Counted from the stretch's first letter, positions 25,501 to 37,785 are shown. The stretch is DNA of 64,000 bases from Polytrichum commune (GCA_950295325.1 OX485809.1:37577081-37641080); one strand, 5' to 3'. Made by a program: numbers and translations. The notes: generated from the letters alone by a model not told the origin.

Positions 25501-28500
25501 AGTGTTGTGATGAACAAGGGAGTTGATGTCAAGACCATAAGAGATGCCAATGAAATTGTGAAGGAGGCAATTATGAGCGAGGCTAACAATACTACTGCCA
25601 CTGACACCAATGGAATGCAACTGGTCATTGACTTGGGCAAACGAATTGTTGATTATCAATCTACAGAGCATGTCCGTTGTTGTGGTCATCAGGTAACCTG
25701 CACGTTGTGAGTGGGTAGATACTATTATTCCATAAAAATTAAATAAATCAAATGATTGTTGTCAGCCTTTGACAGGAAATTTTAATGCCAGTGACAGATC
25801 AGTATTTGATACTGTAGGAGTGAGGCTATTTCATCACTCCAGTGCTGAAATATTCAATTATCTGGATGGAAGCATCTCATAAATCTCAGTTTTTCAAGAA
25901 TTTCATCACAATCTCAGTAGTGAATTGAAAACAAGCATTGTCCTGTAAATCAGACAGAGATGATATGACATTTCATTTAGTTTGTTGCTCTTATATCAAA
26001 GGTTTAAGTGCCCAAAATTTCATCCTCATGACTCCAAGATTTTGCAGGTTTTCCATATTTTTTCTTTTATAACTAATTATTGACGTACAAGGATCAGTGC
26101 TATGGTATCTGTTACAGCTGTCGCAGATACATTCTTTTTACACTTTCTCTATCTGCCCACCGTATTATATTCAAAGGAAAACTTGTGCAACTATTAGATA
26201 CTTCAGTTCTAGGGCTAATGTTATTTAAAAACTATGTTTGAGTCTACACCTATTAAAGAATAAATGATTAACAGTCCAATAATCAATGATGATTTAGAGG
26301 CTAACAACAATGGTTGTACTTGTTGCAGATGCATCACGAGTGCTTCCAAAGTTATCACAAGTCTCTTGCTGGAAGTTACGTGGATTATCAAGGTTAGAAC
26401 CTTTGATACCCATCACAATAATTAATGAACACCTTCAAAAAATTTAGAATTTTTGCATACCTTCTAGCCAATTTGAGTGCTAGAACTCATTTTGGCAGCT
26501 TTCAAGTGTTGTAAGGTAAGCGGGCCTAATACGGTTGGGCATCTTAACGAACCCCTGTATTGAGTGGTGTGTGGTTAGGTGTGGATCTAACAATGGACAC
26601 CAGAAAGGCCTCATGTGTTCAAAAGAGATTGGACTATGTGCTCAAAATTTGTAATCCATTATAGGCTCAATAGTCAACATAATTGGGGGGACCTACATAA
26701 TCATATAATGAGAAAGAGAATCTTCACTTTGACATGAACAAAATAATCATATGAGCTCCGGAAATTATGAGGAAAATGGCTGCTGACATGATTTTGGCTT
26801 TGCTAATTATCTTGCACTAATTGTGTGTTTCATATCATACGAGAAGTGGTTGCAGAGCTAAAAGTGATCACTTAAGACCCGCTTACCTTACATGCTGACT
26901 AAATTGCGCCTGTGGGGACTTGATGTCAGGGGAAAACATCATACAGCGCAAAGACACAGAGTTTCTCTGCCCAATCTGTCGCCGGCTGGCAAATGCACTT
27001 CTTCCTGTAGTTCACCAAGCAAGCTATTCAGGGATGCTACAGCTCACCAATATTAATCATTCTGTGCATGCCCAGACAACTATTATGGAGAAATTTTGGG
27101 AGACATGGAAAAATCTGCGAGAACCAATTGATGAATTTGCTGACCAGGTAAGCACCATCGTTTATTCTCATCTACATTACTTGTCAAAGTCTCTCCTGAT
27201 GTTGATTCGATAAGATGCATTAGGCTACTGATGCTTGAGACTCTTGTCAATACTTCACTCGTTCTTGCATTCTTGACAGTTTTCTTGGTTCTGTGTTCTG
27301 TGTTTTGTAATTTTATTTATTTATTTTCTTAAAAATTTGTTTTTTAAAAACCTTGATTTCTTTGCCTTGTGTGTTGATTATTGTCAATTCAATGCAGAGT
27401 GTGAGAGTGAGGAGACCACCTAGACAAGAGATCGGAGAGGAGATGCCGGTAAGTGTTCAGATGGCTGGAACATCCTGTAAAACATATTCTTAGAACTGGG
27501 CACTTGTCTGAAATGGTGCTCTTGATAGTTTGACAAGGAGTTCATTTTATATAGCTGTCTTTTGGCTAAAGTGAAATGTCTCCTCTTTATTTCACCAAAA
27601 TCGGGGTTCCATCACCACTTAATGCTCTTTCAACATTATAAAAAGTCAAAGGTGGGGCACAACTCTGTACCTGAACATGAGTTTTGTGGAGACCTTTTAA
27701 TAAGGATAACTCAATCACTGTATAACCCTCTATTTGATAAGTTTGTGAAGTGTGTCTCCTGCTACACTTCACAAACTTATCTCCCAAGACAATTCCCACT
27801 GAAACTCCATTTCTCGTAGTGGTCAGGCCAAGAAATTTTGTTGACGTGTCTATTCCTAATTGGATGTGAGGAGAGGCACATTAGCACCCGTAATTGATGA
27901 CCATGCCACTGCCTGACTACTACATTTGGTAATGGACTTGTGTCGCCATGCCATCTGCTGTGGTAGGCACCCAATATTGTCTTACAATTTGATACTAGTA
28001 TTAGGGGCGTGTAGTGCAGGACTCCTCACATCCATTACCTAGTTCATAGTTATCCAACACATTCTTGTTGACAACATATTCTGTAAAATTTTGTTGAGTG
28101 TATCAACCATTTTGAAGTGGAGTCAAGAGAGTTCTTCCTGAACTTTTGCTGACATGTCTATTCTTGTTTGGGCACCTTATCACCCGTAATTTAATTCTAT
28201 GCAATGACATGACCAATACGTTTGGTAATAAAACACATGTCGCCATGCCATCAGCTGTGGTAGGCACGCATTATTGTATTACAATTTTCAGTACTGGTAT
28301 AAGGGGCGTGTGCTACAGGCCATGACAGGCTGCTTTGCATCCATTGCATAGTTCATAGTCATCCATCACATTCTTGGTGACGACATCATTGTTTTCAGGT
28401 CCTGTGGAGGGTACTTGCTGGTAATATTATCCATTCTGAAGTGGAGACAAGAGAGTTACTTCCTGAACTTGCATCAGCATCTTCAACTTCAACCCAGATT

Positions 28501-31500
28501 AGAGGTCAGAGTACATGGGGAGAAGACACAGGGCATTGGATTGCCATGCAGGAGTTGGGAAAGTTAGCAATGATCTCCAATACTCCAAATCTTCAAAGAG
28601 GTGAATGTCTTGTCCAGTGTTGGACTGGTATAATCTTTTCTTGTTACTACTTGGGTATATATGATGATGTCTTGCATTTTTTAACACCCTAGGAACAGGT
28701 ATTTGAGGATACTCTTGTTTTTGATACCTTTTGGGTATATATACCATGCAAGAACCCTTATACCTAGGTATAATGAGCATAGTATCAATGGTATTGGGAT
28801 GGTGTTGACCTATATTATTGACCTATTCTTCTTGTGATACCCACCAAGCATCAATATTTGATGGGTATTACAATATTAATACCAGTCGGGTATGTTCTTT
28901 GATAACATGATTTGTGTTTTTATTTATTTATACCATGCATTCACCTATATATTAGTTCAACATTGGTCTTGTCCATAGAGCAAGAGAGTTATTTATACCA
29001 TGCATTCACCTATATATTAGTCCAACATTGGTCGTGTACATAGAGCAAGAGAGTTGGTGTTTTTTTAGTATGGGTGATTTAGAAAAATTACTTTGGAGTT
29101 GATTTTCAGTTGGCACTTCTTATCTGCCACATCTGATTTAAAAGTGCTGTCATCTCCTTTTACAGGACAAGAGAGGAAATTCAAAAAGAAAACGATTGAG
29201 AAGTTGGAAGGAGATATCTCACAGATTCTGGACAATGTTGAGAAGTTTGAAAGAAATTACTTGCACATTCAGGAAGGGGGCATTTCCAAACTCAGTGAAC
29301 AGTACAAAGCAGAATCTAAATTGTTGCGTGATATACTTGGCAGTCTACAGAATGAACCCTCCTGGGATCTCCATTGTCCTGACGGTGATGTAGCAATGGA
29401 AGAGGAGCCTACGCAACTATCTGGGAAAGCAAAAGAATTGGATCCACCTGCATCAGAAATGAGTGGACATGTCTCTCGTTTGCGAAGTCGTGATAATGAG
29501 ACAGGAAGGGATTACTATCCAGGTTGGCCTCCATCAGAGGAGAGTCGAATGCCACGAAACCACGTGGCTGAGGGCTTGCATGATGGAGATGAAACTGAAA
29601 ATAAAGGAGGCAAATTTGCAGAAGATAAAAGTCAGGTGTACAGTATGTATCCAGATTACCATTCATATACTGAATCTGACAAGGCGGATTGGCGTTCCAG
29701 TAATCACTCGTGCAATTTTTTTGATGCTGATCCATTTGGACTGCTCATTATCCTCCTAAGCGTAAGTATTGTTATTGGTTGTGATGTTTTATGTGCCGAG
29801 TCCCTCAGATTAAATTGCACATGACCATGCACTCTCATTGTACATTGAGTTAAGCAGATCTATTTGTATTTTCCAAGTCTGTGGGGTTACATGTGGATTT
29901 GAGTAACTCAAAAATCGACTTGTGTCTGTGTGTTTCAGTCATTTCCAAGATTGCTGGAGATCGACACGATTTATCGGCTGGTGAAGGTCACATACCTTGT
30001 AGCAGCAACTCAAGCAATATTAGCCTGGTCAAGCTTGGAAAATGAGGACGATGAGTATGTGAAGAACATAGATTGGGGAGTTTTATTGCAATACATATGC
30101 CTGCCCTTCTTGCGGAGAGCAGCCCTTCTGGTCTTTCTCTAACCTTCAACTTAAAAGCTCCTTCAAGCCAACACCTTCTATACTTATTGTGCTTAGGGTT
30201 TAGTGTTTGTGGTTCGCAGTATAAAAAACACCATTATTGAGGCCTGATACAGTTATTTGTGGCTACTGCACTAAAAGCTCAGATATAGCAATGAATCTGT
30301 AGACAAATAAATTTGTCAAAAGGCTAAATACCTGTAAACTGTATTTTGGTATGAGTAGATGAAATGTTCTGAATCATTAGCTGTAGCTCAGAATGTTGTT
30401 CTGCAACCCCAGGAACAAATTACAAGGTGCCAATCTGTTACGTCTTACAAATGTGAAGATAATACAAGGTGATTTGTTTATTTTTGCCAGAATTCTGTGG
30501 TCAACTATTTATTTGTTCTTGGAGCGATCTTCTAATCAAATTTTTATTTATTTTCAACCTATAGGTGCAAATCATCACTCAACAAGACTTCAAAGGGGAG
30601 CATTTGGGTGCAGGTGCATACCTGTGAATTTTTTGCAAGTTGTTAGTTGACGTTTACAATATCCTTTGTGGACCCTGTTGCTCTGTCTAATAAACTGTGA
30701 CAACATGAATATGGAAAATGTACTTATATAGATTTTGAGAAAGCTATCTTGAGGAAACTGTGTCAGGATTACTTCGAAACATAACCTCTTCATCTGAACG
30801 GCTTGGGAAACTGTTGAATGGGTTATTATCAGATGCAGAAACCAATCCTGCATCGTCAAGCATGAGAACAGCCTAAATTTAAATTGTTTTGTCTGGCGTC
30901 TTGCATCTTGGAGGTTAAAAATGATGCAGTCTTGCACTTTATGTCACAATGTTTCAGGTAGAACACCCTCATGATGTTGAACCTATGGGCTTCAGAATAT
31001 GTAACTGTTTTGATTCGCCGTGGCAAGTTTTGGTCATGGACCTCTAATTGTTCATTCTTTGGTTTCTGTGCAGGTAGAAAGGCCATGGATGCTAAATACC
31101 TACTTCAGGAATTAGGCCTTATAGATTCGTACAGGACTTTTACAGGTACCTCATGATGTATGTTATGTGAGTAAAGCAGGTCTTTTTTACAATCTCATGA
31201 AAGTTTGGTCGATCTTCTATTGTCCTTTGCAAGTAGAGTAGTCATTCTGGCAGTGCCCTAAGTAGCAAAAGCTTTAGGATTGAAAATGTTCTGAAAGCAT
31301 GGGGCCACTTTATTGCAGGAATTGGAGAAGTGTCAACTTTATCACACTTTCAACAATTGTATCTCAATATTGTGAGTGGAAGCAGTTCATTTCTCAACCC
31401 TGTCTGGTTGTAATGAATCATGATATGGTTTCCCATGTGGTCCAAGAAAAATGTGCACTCGATCATGAGTGTAGTTGTTGATACATGTTAAATAAAGCCA

Positions 31501-33828
31501 TAGTGAAACAAGTCTTTCCAGTGGATTTCTTTACCGTTTGGTTCTGAAGGATGGCAGACTTGTAAACTTTAGTTCAAGAATGTGTTGACTTGAGATGTGT
31601 TTTGTACCTTTTTGGCGAAGACAATCATTTTCGTGGACGGCCTTACTAGCCAATTAGTCTTGCAACCTGCAGCCATTTATCATAGAACTAAAACTAGGAG
31701 TAAACCTAGCTGTTGGTGAGAAAGGTCCCAAGTGCTTTGCAGTTTAGAACCCTTTCTGATGATTATGTGGTCATATTCTGAATTTTGAGAGTCTGTTATT
31801 TGCAATAGTTGAAACGTGCAAACAATGAAAATTAACATCCTTAGAAACCCCCAGACTTCTTAGTTTCTTAGGTACACAACAAAAACATATAAGAATATCT
31901 AAGTGATTGCAGGTGCTTCTTATGCCTAATGGTTGAATTTACACTTGGTTCATTGACCAGAGTCCTGACTGCAAGAAGCCACTCCTGAAACAAGTGCCTT
32001 CAAAGTTGCGCATTGAATTACCTTCAGTGTTCCAGGTTAGACATTTTATTGCTGGAAGTAGTAGCTTGAGGTTCAACAACTTTTTGGTCTGAGGTGTTCA
32101 TTACTGGTACTCATTGCATGAAGATAGTTTATTGTTGTATACATTCCATTAATTCATTCAGATGATTTGTGATGGTATAGGAGTTGCTGCTTCGAAGTAT
32201 TCAAGAAACTTGTGACAAGTGCAAGCGCATTGCAGTGTATGTATCTATCTGATATTTTATGGAGGTGTTTATGCATATGTTTTTTCCAGAGTAGAGTTCT
32301 TTGTTTGCCACGTCAGGATCTCTCAAATTGTCAGCTGATGACTGTTCTTCGTTCCATTAAACAGGCCTCAATCATCAAGGGTGTGTTGGTTACTAGCTGT
32401 GGATCCTAATGGATTGGGTTTTGAGATTCTATTTGAACTTCGTCAAGGAAAGTCTATAGAAAAACTAAAAACATGGCCAGTTGAAATGCAAGTGTGGAAG
32501 GTTAATTGCACATTCAATGGTGATGTAGACTTGATACTAGGCGAATCTGGAGTCAAGGAACCCAATTTCAAGATCAGAAATTCCAACCAAGTTGTTCTTT
32601 GGCTAATTTTAGTCTTGGGAGTGCAAATTAGACATTGCATCACAATAATGGTAATTTAAAAAATGTATATAGAAGGTTTGGAAGGCAGCAAAATAAGTAA
32701 ATACAGATAGATGTAATCCTCAACACCATAGTGAGCCAGGAGAGTAAACAGTTTTGATTTGTAATCTGCGATTAGAAGCACTGTGGAGGCTCAATTTGTC
32801 TCTGGACTACTATTGTGTTCTGCTTGTTAGGTTCTCATACAAATATGCTTGTAGATATCCAAGTATGGTGTTTGAAAGAGTAGATCTAGGTTTCCCTTGG
32901 AGAATTAAATACAGGTCCAACCTGATCAAATTCCTCCTGGTTTGCACTTAAAAATTTATATTTTGTGTGTATAGGGATCCAGCATTGTGCCTGGTATGTG
33001 GAGTATTTTTCTCCTGGGGGACGCAGTGTTGTGATGAAAACACCGAGAGGGACTGTATGAAACATGCTCAAGAAGGTGCTGTCTACTTCCTCCACATGAA
33101 TTGAAATTAAATAATGGAAGAAAACTACACAATATCATAACATTATCCATGCAAGATGATATCCTTCAACTTGGATTGCGAGAGATCTTTGTATTTGAGA
33201 ACAGATTTTTGTCCACAGATTTTATAATAGGATATTGTTACAAACTCATCAAGAAGTTGACATCCATTTGCACTCTGTTTATGCAGAGGGTGCTGGCATT
33301 GGAATGTTCTTGAGCATGCGCTCTACACAGTTGATTATTATACGAGGCAATAGGGTGTCTATGGCACCGTCGTTATACTTGGATCAACATGGAGAGGTTT
33401 GTAGTGACCTAGTTTTTTTTTATGCTGCTGTTTACGGATCATTAACAAAGCACTCGTGTAATGAAGCTCATGAGTCAATATGTTTATGATTTTGTCCCAA
33501 TTTCAATCAGAATTCACCATTATGTGATTGTGGTTTAATTTCTGGAATATATGTGCAGGAAGACAATTATATAAGACGTACCCAGTTGCTCCACCTGAGC
33601 GAACTTCGATTAAATGAGGTGAGTGATGTCTTTTGTAGTAATGGAAGAATAATTCTATTTAGTTGCATGTGTTTTTGTTTATCATCAACCAAGTTATAGT
33701 TGAAGTGCAATTGCCATTTGCCGATTTTTATTGAATACTTGTTTGAATACCAGGTGAGGCGCTTGTGGGTGACAGCAGGGTTTGATCATGCCACACACAT
33801 CTTGCATAACTCTCAGCTCAAGTTTTGA
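10585..33828 (+). CDS. PRT6: E3 ubiquitin ligase PRT6 (UBR1-type N-recognin), 5' end unresolved
   Basis: PRT6 recognises basic N-terminal residues and ubiquitinates the protein; in plants it controls group VII ERF stability in oxygen/NO sensing. The UBR box is split over exons ending 10747 (YRCRTC), 11711-11763 (CVDCYKKGDHKHHDY), 11936-12002 (GGCCDCGDPGAW) and 12574-12686 (FCSAH). Further exons: 12867-12979, 14015-14095, 14925-14990, 15479-15629, 16197-16305, 17127-17172, 17899-18021, 18165-18236, 18514-18657, 19003-19173 (SFHIPLHR), 19788-19838, 20139-20221, 20473-20569, 20707-20802, 21397-21432, 21537-21599, 22078-22164, 22363-22461, 22870-22974, 23484-23617, 23947-24140, 24314-24369, 24574-24656, 25073-25259, 25441-25692, 26329-26392, 26930-27147, 27398-27448, 28399-28600, 29166-29761, 29939-30130, 30565-30613, 30767-about 30858, 31074-31145, 31319-31371, 31961-32035, 32181-32236, 32975-33075, 33287-33396, 33559-33618, 33754-33828. 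The RING-H2 finger runs CAYC ... HVRCCGH ... HHEC ... CPIC (25240-26990). The UBR C-terminal domain begins at ALCLVCG. About 1720 codons chain in phase except at 30858. No ClpS-like type-2 region was seen, as in plant PRT6. The first exon start is a guess. Confidence 0.93.
10901..11053 (+). repeat. 51-bp minisatellite, three units, open as a 17-residue repeat
   Basis: Three head-to-tail 51-bp units (10901-10951, 10952-11002, 11003-11053) differ at a few positions each. Because 51 is a multiple of three, one + frame stays open and reads SKGICPRLLDCLHEMNL-like 17-residue repeats. It sits in the intron between the first two UBR-box exons of PRT6, so it is probably non-coding. A cassette exon cannot be excluded from sequence alone. 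Confidence 0.85.
12176..12540 (+). mobile_element. TA-flanked MITE, family 1 (PRT6 intron)
   Basis: A 365-bp element starts AGGTAAACAGGC and ends GACACTTACCT, flanked by TA on both sides. The interior carries family hallmarks: GAGTGGTGTGTGGTTAGGTG, AAAAGAGATTGGACT, CAATAGTCAACAT and a GAGCTC block. Related copies occur at 13180, 26514, 35637, 38040, 41593, 49501, 49889 and 57912. The TA duplication fits a Tc1/mariner-like origin. It lies between two UBR-region exons of PRT6. Confidence 0.85.
13028..13740 (+). repeat. Diverged repeat copy A in PRT6 intron (MITE-filled)
   Basis: This segment matches 15005-15355 in order. Shared blocks are TAAGCGTC near the start, CTTCAAGTGC, AGTTGAATA, GGTTCAAATACACA, AATGTCACATATGAG and a GGTGAGGCT/TTGAGGCTC end. 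Copy A is longer because it contains the MITE at 13180-13543. Each copy starts shortly after a PRT6 exon donor, but the neighbouring exons are not obviously duplicates. Confidence 0.6.
13180..13543 (+). mobile_element. TA-flanked MITE, family 1 (PRT6 intron)
   Basis: A 364-bp family-1 element starts AGGTAGACGTGCC and ends CACGTCTACTT, flanked by TA. The related, unfilled sequence near 15140-15160 reads ATTAATG where this one carries the insert between TA and TAATG, which defines the insertion point independently. Confidence 0.85.
15005..15355 (+). repeat. Diverged repeat copy B in PRT6 intron (empty site)
   Basis: Partner of 13028-13740 without the MITE. At the position of the insert it reads AGTTGAATAGATTAATG, i.e. 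a single TA. It lies in the intron after exon 14925-14990. Confidence 0.6.
19140..19561 (+). repeat. Recent 211-bp tandem duplication copying an exon end and its splice donor
   Basis: Unit 1 (19140-19350) and unit 2 (19351-19561) are nearly identical. Unit 1 contains the last 34 bases of the PRT6 exon ending at 19173 (MLEMDFSENE) and its GTACTC donor. Unit 2 repeats both, with one residue changed (MLEMDFAENE), but has no acceptor of its own. Reading through unit 1 hits a TAA six bases after the donor, so use of the second donor would truncate the protein. Confidence 0.92.
26514..26888 (+). mobile_element. TA-flanked MITE, family 1 (before the RING exon of PRT6)
   Basis: A 375-bp element with the best-preserved ends of the family: AGGTAAGCGGGCC at the left and GACCCGCTTACCT at the right, with TA on both sides. 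It ends only 41 bp before the exon at 26930 that encodes the last RING cysteines, so it may contain the branch-point region of that intron. Confidence 0.9.
27838..28465 (+). repeat. About 307-bp tandem duplication including the 5' part of a PRT6 exon
   Basis: The unit beginning TTG(T/C)TGAC(G/A)TGTCTATTC occurs at about 27838 and again at about 28145. Both copies share CACCCGTAAT, TGTCGCCATGCCATC, GGTAGGCAC, AGGGGCGTGT and AGTTCATAGT(T/C)ATCCA. Unit 2 ends in the real exon (28399 onward); unit 1 ends in a decayed copy of it. Parts of the unit also resemble GLO intron sequence at about 56448-56520 and 57186-57300, so an interspersed repeat was included in the duplication. Confidence 0.75.
28088..28150 (+). 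pseudogene. Relic of the PRT6 exon 28399-28600 (5' part)
   Basis: The stretch CATTTTGAAGTGGAGTCAAG and what follows matches CATTCTGAAGTGGAGACAAG inside the real exon at about 28431. The similarity continues through AGAGAGTT and CTTCCTGAACTT. The acceptor AG and the first exon bases are lost in the relic, and no donor follows, so it should not be spliced in. Confidence 0.75.
28926..29055 (+). repeat. 65-bp tandem duplication in PRT6 intron
   Basis: Units 28926-28990 and 28991-29055 are almost identical (ATTTATACCATGCATTCACC ... AGCAAGAGAGTT), differing at about three positions. It is intronic, upstream of exon 29166-29761. Confidence 0.9.
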
Positions 33829-35002
33829 ACTGTACATCATTCTGTACATGTCCTGGATTGCAAATGAAACCACAAGTTTATTTGTCCCTGTAAATAGTGA
33901 CATCTACGTACAACCAAAGATGTGATGGTGGTGGTGGTGAGGCTGTCGCTCCACTATTCCCCATTGTTCTTGCTCAAGAAACAAGGTTTCCAAAGAAAAA
34001 GGATCACATGGCAAAGATTTAGCCCCAAAACAAACATGTGACAAAAGAAAGAAGAAACAAATATAGAAAGGCAAGGGATTACAAGTGCAAAAGGTGGGTG
34101 TGGTGGGGCAAACCCAAGGAAGTGGCAGGTGTGGAGCCAAGGTTGTGAGTTGGCATGGGTGAGGGGGCATGGTGACAGGTCACGGATGGCTTCTGAGCAT
34201 GGGCATGGACATCCATGTATATGGTGGGTACACACGAGCATTGGGGGCCATATGGTTGCATGGTTGTATGGGCATGAGGTTTGGTTGATCCAAGGCATTC
34301 CTATGCACAGGTGCAATGGGCCGGGACAACATGGGTCCAAGGTAGTTCTTACATACATGTGTTGAGGAACAAAGGCAGAAGATTGGTGAGTTTTGCATTG
34401 ACCAAATATAAGCACAGCCACACATTCTTCTATCTCAATTTCTACTCTCCGCAGTCGCCTTGAATTCCATTTACAAGAATTAGGCACACGTGTAGATTCT
34501 TGTGGAGGATCCTTGGTATTTCATTGATTAGGGTACAAATAGGCTATAATGTGCTCCAAACCCAATTTTGACACTTTGAGTCATTCACGTCTTGGACACA
34601 AGACTACCATTCAATCTTGACGCAAAGTTTGTGTCAAGAATTTCCCTGATATTTTACAATGAGAATTATGAAGGAACCTGGACCTAGATGGATGGAAAAA
34701 GTACACCAATTTTTGGGAGTTGATTCGACACTATATTACATGTGAAAATGTTCTTAGTTGACAACTCCCATTCTTGTACACTGAATGAGAAGGTTATCAA
34801 ACATGATATAACCTCTTGTATTTATATTCTATTCAATGCAACTTCTTGGATCCCTTATAAGTACAGCTTATCTATAGTGAGATTATTCGTACCTGGAAAG
34901 ACTAGATACATGCGAAATCGGTAGCATCCTATATATAGATTCCATTTCTTCTATTTTCCTTGGCTTATGAATGTATGCATTGGTCAACAATGCATGTACA
35001 TA

Positions 35003-35352
35003 AAGTATGTGGGTGTTGTTCATTTTCTTTTCTTAATCTGACACCTATATTTGATTGGTGTGTGGATAGGTGAGAATTAAAGAACGGACACCATAAAGAC
35101 AAATGTTTAAAAAGAGATTGGATCACACCTTCAAATTTTGTTAACTTTCCAACAATAAACTCAATTGGGAGGACATTTGAATTCAATTAAGAATAATAAA
35201 ACATGTACTTATGATAATCATAACTGAAACACAGGAGGCTTGGATTTTCAACTTGTTGCATTGTAGAGTTACTAATGCAGTACAAGTTTTGTTGTGTAGA
35301 TTGATTCTATAGAAGTTGGAGAACACAAAATACAAATTGAATGTCACCATAA
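35003..35352 (+). mobile_element. MITE, family 2
   Basis: The left end reads TATGTGGGTGTTGTTCATTT and the right end is an imperfect inverted match (TGAATGTCACCATA). The interior starts with GACACCTATATTTGATTGGTGTGTGG and is related to family 1, but the ends differ. A better preserved copy is at 58822-59187. Confidence 0.55.
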
Positions 35353-35636
35353 TTTATGGGATTTTCCAGAGGAAGGATAGAATACACGTTGGGCCAAAAC
35401 TTGCAAAGAAGTTGAGACAACCAACACATGCAAGATAGAAGCTTGGACAGACTAGCCAACCAAATTCACACAAATGTGAGGAAAGGTTTTCTCACAAAGG
35501 AGAGCAACAAAGCCCAAGTGTCCAGGACTAAAAGGGTGAACCACCGCCAAAGGCAACACTACAAACTCAAACACCATGCAGGCCTTTGTCGTTGAGGTGG
35601 GGCTACTTAAGCCATGGGATGTGCTTCTCAAGACTA

Positions 35637-35977
35637 AGATAGCCAGGCCTAATTTGGTTAGTGATCTTCGTTTATATTTGAGAGGTATGTGGTTAGGTGC
35701 AGCTCCAAGGATGGATACTAAATAGACAAGTGCTAAACAAAAAATTGGACTACGGGTCAACAATCAACATAGGTGGGGAGGAAATACATGACCAATTAAT
35801 AGGCATAAGAATCTTTACATTGATAATGAATGACAAATTCATACGAACTTTGAGAAAAGTGGGCACACCATATAGCTTCAATTTGGATTTGCAAATCACC
35901 TTGTCCCTCGGGGCATGTTTCATATCCTAGGAGAAGTGACCTAAATGGAAAAGCAACCATTTAAGACCCATCTATCT
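35637..35977 (+). mobile_element. MITE, family 1 (decayed ends)
   Basis: It starts AGATAGCCAGGCC after TA and ends GACCCATCTATCT. The interior carries the family blocks (TATGTGGTTAGGTGCAG, AAAATTGGACTA, CAACAATCAACAT). The right TA has been lost. It is non-coding. Confidence 0.75.
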
Positions 35978-36769
35978 TGGTCAAAAGCTCCCCAACAATA
36001 ATCATTTACGACCTATGTCATTTTACAAATGTACATCACATAGAGAAGAGGTGTCCATACATAAGCAATTACTTAAGAGATTTTGTGCCAAGTTTAGAGA
36101 AGTATGAGGCGGTGCAAATTTCCCCATTTAGAAAGATAGAAATCATGATTCTTGCAAAAAAATTCCTCATATTGAGATTATTGTGTGTTTTTGAAATCAA
36201 AAGTTGGTCTGAACATATTACCAGTGTCTACAGTCTACCATACATCCGCTTGTTTAAACCACTCATCCTTCCTCAATTTAGCACTCAAAACCAAGACATG
36301 TGTCATGACACTATTTGTTCCGACCTCATTGAAATTGAGGTACCCTATAGATTAGCGGATTTTATGGTGACAAATACTGCCTAGACCACATAGGTGAGGC
36401 AAACGGAGGTGGAAGAAAATAAGGGCCTTAGAAATCTTCCCTTACCTAGATAAAACATGTGTAGATGGCCACCGGGGTCTTCATTGGGAATAGATCCCTC
36501 TGCTATACTATTAAGCAACCTATGCATCCTCAAGAGCCCTTCACAAAAAGGTTCTCTTCCAAGTGCTTGATAGGCCAGAGGTGATGGTTAGGCACAGTCG
36601 ATCATGGTGACCCATGTGGCCATGTTCTCCGTAAGGTGCAAACTAGCAGAGAGGGATATGAGTTTATCACGAAAATTATCACCAAAGATGCAGAGTCACA
36701 CATGAGATTTCTCCAAAGTGCATTGAAACATGAGGAAACCCTTTGAACAAGATATGGAAACTAGAACTA

Positions 36770-37004
36770 CACTGTTTTGTCTAATCAGTGTGGGCCACAC
36801 TCATTCCCAATTACCCACGCTATTTTTTTAAACTTAAATTTGAAGTGGCCACTGTAATTTCAAGTGTGAAAATTAAGTGTGATTTTTTTCGTCTACATAT
36901 TCGGATGAAAATTCAGGACAAGGCAAATACTTTAAAATTGTTGTGGGCCACACTAAATCCCAACCCACATGAATTCCCATCCACACTAATTAGATAAAAC
37001 AATG
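36770..37004 (+). mobile_element. TA-flanked MITE, family 3
   Basis: The 235-bp element has inverted ends, CACTGTTTTGTCTAATCAGT and the inverse ending CTAATTAGATAAAACAATG, and TA on both sides. The interior is non-coding and contains GTGGGCCACACT motifs. The second copy is at 49151-49424 in the same orientation. Confidence 0.75.
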
Positions 37005-37785
37005 TACATTTTTTGGGGGGGAATTCAGTGAACATATTCATAGTATGCCTATCCCTTCCTTGCATCATAGTGTGGCCCACAACATACATCATCACAGATT
37101 ACAATAGCATGGAATCTAATATTGGAGGTACTTTTTAGGGCACTGATCTTTCCATACACTCATCCTACCCAAGTATATTATTTCCTAATCAGATAAAATT
37201 TACCAAAAAAAACAGTAAAACTAAAAATCAAAAATTAAAATTTAGAGAAATAGCGATTTTTGATTTGTTGAAGTCAATTTCATAAAATAATTTAGATACT
37301 CGAAATCACCTAGATAGCATGATATAAATTGGATGTACCTCTACTCGAAGTCTTTCAAACACACTCTATTTTCCCTCCAATAAAAATAATGTAACCTACA
37401 ATATAGATCTCCAATATCATATACACTGGGTTGAAATATAGTGTGCATGCACGGTAAAATCCCCGATGTTTTTAGTGTTAGTTTCCACATTCATAGTGTG
37501 GCCCACTGTATTTATCGTAAACAATATAGTTTTTCATTTCGATTTTATTTAAGCAATACCATCTTTCAACAAGCAACATGCATGTCATCATCCCTACAGC
37601 ACATCAACACCAAAATAGCAAAACATCACATCCTGCCGAAATTGCAATGGTGATGGGAGTCCTAGTCACAACTTGCTATTTGATATCAACCCAAATTCAT
37701 GTACCGAAAAGCACGTACCACCAAATTTCTAGCACATCTGGATGACAGAATTGGATCAACATTCTTCCTCTCTTTAATGAGACAA

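Larger units (their letters stand above)
33829..37785. other. Gap between PRT6 and the Ala/Gln-rich gene
   Basis: This is the space between two genes facing each other. The first few hundred bases should hold the PRT6 3' UTR, and the last part the 3' UTR of the minus-strand gene. Between them are three MITEs (35003, 35637, 36770). The open frames of up to 177 codons near 33950-34490 overlap on both strands in low-complexity DNA and show no domain. I see no gene. Confidence 0.6.

Noticed and set aside
29939-30142. Termination of PRT6 at the TAA after ALLVFL (30140-30142)
   Set aside because: A donor at 30131 in phase 0 leads to further exons carrying the conserved UBR C-terminal domain, so the stop is intronic.
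33904-34487. Overlapping minus-strand frames of up to 177 codons, one with a His run
   Set aside because: Low-complexity GTG/GGT-rich DNA keeps several frames open at once; no domain.
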